This document shows positions 63,221 to 64,000 of a stretch of 64,000 nt of DNA, one piece after another. Under the pieces are notes generated by a model, which worked only from the letters and a program-made list of their open reading frames with translations, searched no databases and was not told the DNA's origin. Numbering within the stretch: the stretch's first letter is position 1; every line of letters begins with the position of its first letter. Origin of the DNA: Agelas oroides (taxonomy: Eukaryota > Porifera > Demospongiae > Agelasida > Agelasidae); the NCBI GenBank assembly GCA_949130485.1, contig OX422188.1, forward strand, positions 323,391 through 387,390, given 5' to 3'. The position numbers and the translations under genes are program-made.

Positions 63221-64000
63221 GCTACCAGACCATATATATTCGACGCATGTGGACGTGCCAAATTGAATCAGAATCCAGCCTGCCAAGAGCTACAGATAAG
63301 GCTGAAGAAGGGTCCAAAAATGGCCTCAGAAGAGCATCAAATTTGACAAAATTTCCTTGGGGGGCATGCCCCCGAAAGACACCCTACTTGCTGCGTGCTT
63401 ACGCATGCAGTCACGTACTCACGTATATACTCAGCTGGACCTGCGTGTCTACCTTTTTTGAGCGGTTTGAGGCTAAATGTTTTGAACGTTGCTCGGTTAT
63501 ACTGTCGCAAAAGCCAAAGAAATTCGACTTGGTTAACCAGTTTTGCCTCGTGAGAGGGTGGGGTGCTCAGACCGTCACAGTTACGCACGGAACGGCATGG
63601 AACGGGGAGAGGGGTCACCTACTCTTTCTTCTACTTTCAAGAGAGGTAACTGTTCTTAGTACATCAGCACTCACTAGAACTTGCATGGAAGCAAATCCAC
63701 TGGGAGTCCTGATCAAATAGTATATTTACGCCCAAAGGATATAACGTATTCACTTATGCAGAACATCCGATCATATGCAAGTCCATCCCCATTCACTCTC
63801 CTGAACAGGCCATTGAGAACTTCAAAAACTCAGTTTTTAGACTTTCTATCTAATTTGTTGTTTTCATTCCACTCTGTGTAAATTTGTGTTTATACATTGC
63901 ACATCCCATGAAGGGGTGCAATGAAGCTCTTTGAACGTTACGCAGAAATGTATAAACAAGGTCATAACGGCAACAAATTTCTACAAATTTTTCTTCATGT

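Noticed and set aside
63199-63720. A 173-codon open frame on the plus strand
   Set aside because: It runs across a G-rich dispersed repeat shared with other loci, has no recognisable motif and overlaps another frame. It is probably chance.

Overview
The window looks like a metazoan nuclear genome segment, most likely from a demosponge (inference). The genes have short introns (mostly 60-110 bp) with GT-AG borders. They encode large secreted proteins made of Calx-beta domains plus short cysteine modules, and the introns and spacers are full of small foldback elements. No prokaryotic gene, rRNA, tRNA or CRISPR array was seen.

Three related genes and one relic lie head to tail on the minus strand. 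From right to left: (i) a giant gene, 62430 to 23055, for which I traced 133 exons that stay in frame throughout (23,193 nt, predicted 7,730 residues, 65 Calx-beta domains); (ii) a short paralogue, 20985 to 9313, with 14 exons (3,696 nt, predicted 1,231 residues, 5 Calx-beta domains); (iii) decayed exons of another paralogue, about 6960 to 9050; (iv) the first two coding exons of a third gene, 6223 to 3535, whose remainder is not visible and may lie left of the window. All internal splice junctions are phase 1. Each Calx-beta domain is normally split over an 'A' exon (40-62 codons) and a 'B' exon (64-99 codons, usually ending in an Asp-Asp-Asp or Asp-Asn-Asp calcium-site motif). In both complete genes the third domain is carried by one unsplit exon, so they share an ancestral layout.

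In the giant gene a 2.45-kb genomic unit encoding five Calx-beta domains (561 residues) is repeated nine times in tandem (51862 to 29867). Four of these units form two nearly identical 4,896-bp two-unit blocks, introns included, pointing to very recent unequal exchange or to an assembly effect. Older one-domain (about 476 bp) and three-domain (about 1.43 kb) duplications flank the array. Both complete genes end in the same two-exon cysteine-containing C-terminal region, which resembles the ITIH C-terminal/von Willebrand D-like fold. No transmembrane segment was seen, so the products are probably extracellular. Their nearest functional analogy is the sponge aggregation-factor type of calcium-dependent adhesion protein; this is inference.

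The remaining DNA is intronic or intergenic and rich in foldback elements, a 37-bp minisatellite, microsatellites and perfect palindromes. On the plus strand at the right edge there is only a short possible fragment related to TTF-type zinc-finger (hAT/ZMYM-like) proteins. Coordinates were read by hand from splice signals and frame; no alignment or transcript data were available.
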